Assembly (NCBI GenBank): GCA_009782915.1
Contig: WRIC01000018.1
Span: 1 to 34,278, forward strand
Origin: Propionibacteriaceae bacterium
GTDB lineage: Bacteria > Actinomycetota > Actinomycetes > Propionibacteriales > Propionibacteriaceae
Direction of reading: 5' to 3'
Length of the DNA: 34,278 nt
How positions within the stretch are numbered: position 1 is the stretch's first letter; each line of letters starts with the position of its first letter. The notes below the pieces were generated by a model that saw only the letters and a list, made by a program, of their open reading frames with translations, ran no database searches and was not told the origin of the DNA. A program made the translations under genes and the position numbers. Positions 32,591-34,278 of this stretch are shown here, in pieces.

Positions 32591-34278
32591 ATGGATGTTG
32601 AGAAGCTGACTGCGATGAGTCGTGATGCTTATAGTGCGGCGACTCGTACTGCGTTGACGAATGGGAATCCTGCTGTGGAGCCGGAACACCTGTTGTCGGC
32701 GTTGTTGCTGATTCCCGACAATACGGTGGGTCCGCTGCTGGAGTCTGTGGGTGCTGATCCGACTCAGATCGAGACCGAAGCCAAGAAACTCATCTCGAAA
32801 CTCCCTGCGGCCTCGGGGTCCTCGGTGGCGCAGCCCACTCTCTCGGGTGGACTGGCACGCGTACTGGCGGAAGCAGAAACCCAGGCACACACCATGGGTG
32901 ACCAGTTTGTGGCGACCGAGCACCTGCTGATTGGTTTGGCTACGGTGAAATCAGAGGTACGGGACCTGCTGGAGAAGCTTGGATCTTCGGCCAAACAACT
33001 CATCGAGGCCTTCAATGAAAGACGCGGGGGTAAGCGTGTGACCTCAGCAGCCTCTGAGGGTGGGGAGTCGGCTCTCGACAAATACTCGGTCGACCTGACT
33101 GAGTTGGCCCGTGACGGGAAACTCGATCCGGTGATTGGGCGCGACTCGGAGATTCGCCGCATCGTGCAAGTCCTGGCGCGCCGTACCAAAAACAACCCTG
33201 TCATCATTGGCGAACCAGGCGTGGGTAAGTCAGCGGTTGTCGATGGGCTCGCCCAGAGGATCGTGGCCGGTGACGTACCCGATTCTCTCAAAGGGCGCCG
33301 ACTAGTGTCGCTCGATTTGGCGTCGATGGTAGCGGGTGCGAAATTCCGTGGGGAGTTCGAGGAGCGCCTCAAAGCCGTACTGGGGGAAATCAAGGAAGCC
33401 GAGGGGCAGATCATCACGTTCATCGATGAACTGCACACCATGGTGGGCGCGGGCGCATCCGGGGATTCCGCAATGGATGCGGGCAATATGTTGAAGCCGA
33501 TGTTGGCACGCGGCGAACTGCGCATGATCGGTGCGACCACGCTGGATGAGTATCGCGAGCGCATCGAGAAAGATCCGGCGTTGGAGAGGCGATTCCAGCA
33601 GGTGTATGTGGGCGAGCCGTCGGTGGAGGACACGATTGCGATCCTGCGCGGGTTGAGGGAGAGGTACGAGGCGCACCACAAGGTACGCATCACCGACTCG
33701 GCTCTGGTGGCGGCTTCAACATTGTCGCATCGATATATTACGTCGCGGCAGTTGCCGGACAAGGCGATTGATTTGGTAGATGAGGCGGCCTCGCGGTTGC
33801 GCATGGAGATTGATTCCTCACCGGAGGCGATTGACGAGTTGCGTCGCCAAGTGGATCGGATGACCATGGAGCAGTTTGCTTTGGAGAAGGAGGATGATCC
33901 GTCGTCAAAGGAGCGCTTGGGGCGTTTGCAGGCGGAGTTGGCAGATCATCAGGAGCGGTTGCGCGTACTGGAATCAACGTGGACTGAGGAAAAGTCGGGC
34001 CTCAACGAGGTCGGCGATATCAAGGAGATCATTGACCGGGTACGCATCGAGGCGGATCGGGCCCAGCGTGAGGGTGACCTGACGAAGGCTTCGGAGTTGC
34101 TGTATGCCGAGTTGCCCAAGTTGGAGGAGCGTTTGGCGCGGGCTGCGGAGGCGCGCAGCTCGTACACGATGGTGTCGGAGGAGGTCGATGCGAGTGATAT
34201 CGCTGAGGTGGTGTCGGCGTGGACCGGGATACCAGTGGGCAAGATGCTCCAGGGTGAGTCGGAGAAACTGCTGGAGAT
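32591..34278 (+). CDS. clpB: ATP-dependent disaggregase ClpB (5' part; runs off the window)
   Basis: A Hsp100 chaperone that rescues aggregated proteins together with DnaK. The visible 562 residues contain the N-terminal Clp repeat domain (1-145), AAA+ domain 1 with Walker A GEPGVGKS (207-214), Walker B ITFIDE (275-280), the pore-loop region [13 protein letters not shown] and sensor/arginine-finger LERRFQ, then the coiled-coil middle domain (about 400-520) that separates ClpB from ClpA/C. The last residues ([13 protein letters not shown]) are the linker entering AAA+ domain 2, which lies outside the window; about 300 residues are missing. ATG 32591 follows GGAGG with six bases of spacing. The HAIR operator predicts HspR control. 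Confidence 0.95.
   Translation, partial: MDVEKLTAMSRDAYSAATRTALTNGNPAVEPEHLLSALLLIPDNTVGPLLESVGADPTQIETEAKKLISKLPAASGSSVAQPTLSGGLARVLAEAETQAHTMGDQFVATEHLLIGLATVKSEVRDLLEKLGSSAKQLIEAFNERRGGKRVTSAASEGGESALDKYSVDLTELARDGKLDPVIGRDSEIRRIVQVLARRTKNNPVIIGEPGVGKSAVVDGLAQRIVAGDVPDSLKGRRLVSLDLASMVAGAKFRGEFEERLKAVLGEIKEAEGQIITFIDELHTMVGAGASGDSAMDAGNMLKPMLARGELRMIGATTLDEYRERIEKDPALERRFQQVYVGEPSVEDTIAILRGLRERYEAHHKVRITDSALVAASTLSHRYITSRQLPDKAIDLVDEAASRLRMEIDSSPEAIDELRRQVDRMTMEQFALEKEDDPSSKERLGRLQAELADHQERLRVLESTWTEEKSGLNEVGDIKEIIDRVRIEADRAQREGDLTKASELLYAELPKLEERLARAAEARSSYTMVSEEVDASDIAEVVSAWTGIPVGKMLQGESEKLLE

Noticed and set aside
32122-32601. Open frames in the 204-bp repeats with shared peptides such as SGPCDFAQGDESWSW
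   Set aside because: The same peptide appears because the DNA is repeated (period 204 = 3 x 68). There is no start signal or protein-like composition, so this is repeat DNA rather than genes.

Overview
The window reads as a chromosomal segment of an actinomycete, most likely a member of the Propionibacteriaceae or a close relative. Evidence for this is the heterodimeric methylmalonyl-CoA mutase pair mutA-mutB with its chaperone meaB (propionate/succinate metabolism), a lone MsiK-type sugar ABC ATPase, a SepX/GlpR-like divisome protein, a DUF4032 kinase-like protein, the cysS-rlmB pair, the divergent rsmI/pmt pair and an HspR-type HAIR operator in front of clpB. Many genes start with GTG, and several have a TAnnnT -10 box about six bases before the start codon, as expected for leaderless actinobacterial transcripts. 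I found no rRNA, tRNA, CRISPR array or intact transposase.

Layout. 1-5.1 kb: NCS2 nucleobase permease, SepX-like protein, VTT/DedA-like protein (convergent), MsiK-type ATPase. 5.2-8.2 kb: an unrecognised four-repeat beta-sandwich protein and a DUF4032 protein. 8.3-15 kb: translation genes (cysS, rlmB, rsmI), a Septum_form-like membrane protein and the protein O-mannosyltransferase. 15.3-17.2 kb: phosphate transporter pit with a small membrane partner. 17.5-21.5 kb: mutAB. 21.7-23.7 kb: alkD, dtd and a nucleoside phosphorylase, all on the minus strand. 23.9-30.9 kb: an accessory stretch with two paralogous exported proteins, an SseB-like protein, a lipoprotein, a YcaQ-like protein, a BspA-type leucine-rich-repeat remnant, two VapBC-type toxin-antitoxin pairs and a truncated GNAT acetyltransferase. 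31-34.3 kb: meaB and the 5' part of clpB.

The most distinctive property is the intergenic DNA. Three palindromic repeat families fill almost every gap. Family A is a REP/BIME-like element of about 80-100 bp, in which two facing hairpins carry the CGAAGTCGCAG core between GTCA and TGAC ends. Family B is a GTGACA/TGTCAC element centred on CAGTTAATACCGACC. Family C is built on GGGGACGGGGCGTTTGTCAC and forms a perfect 31-bp inverted repeat at 14994-15119. Families A and B are fused into a 204-bp unit that is tandemly duplicated, almost without change, between meaB and clpB.

Functionally, MutA, MutB and MeaB act together although about 9.5 kb of accessory genes separates them. CysS, RlmB, RsmI and Dtd serve translation fidelity. 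ClpB is probably controlled by HspR. The best candidates for undescribed biology are the two paralogous exported proteins with the SseB-like partner, the four-repeat protein at 5244-6728, and the nested repeat system.
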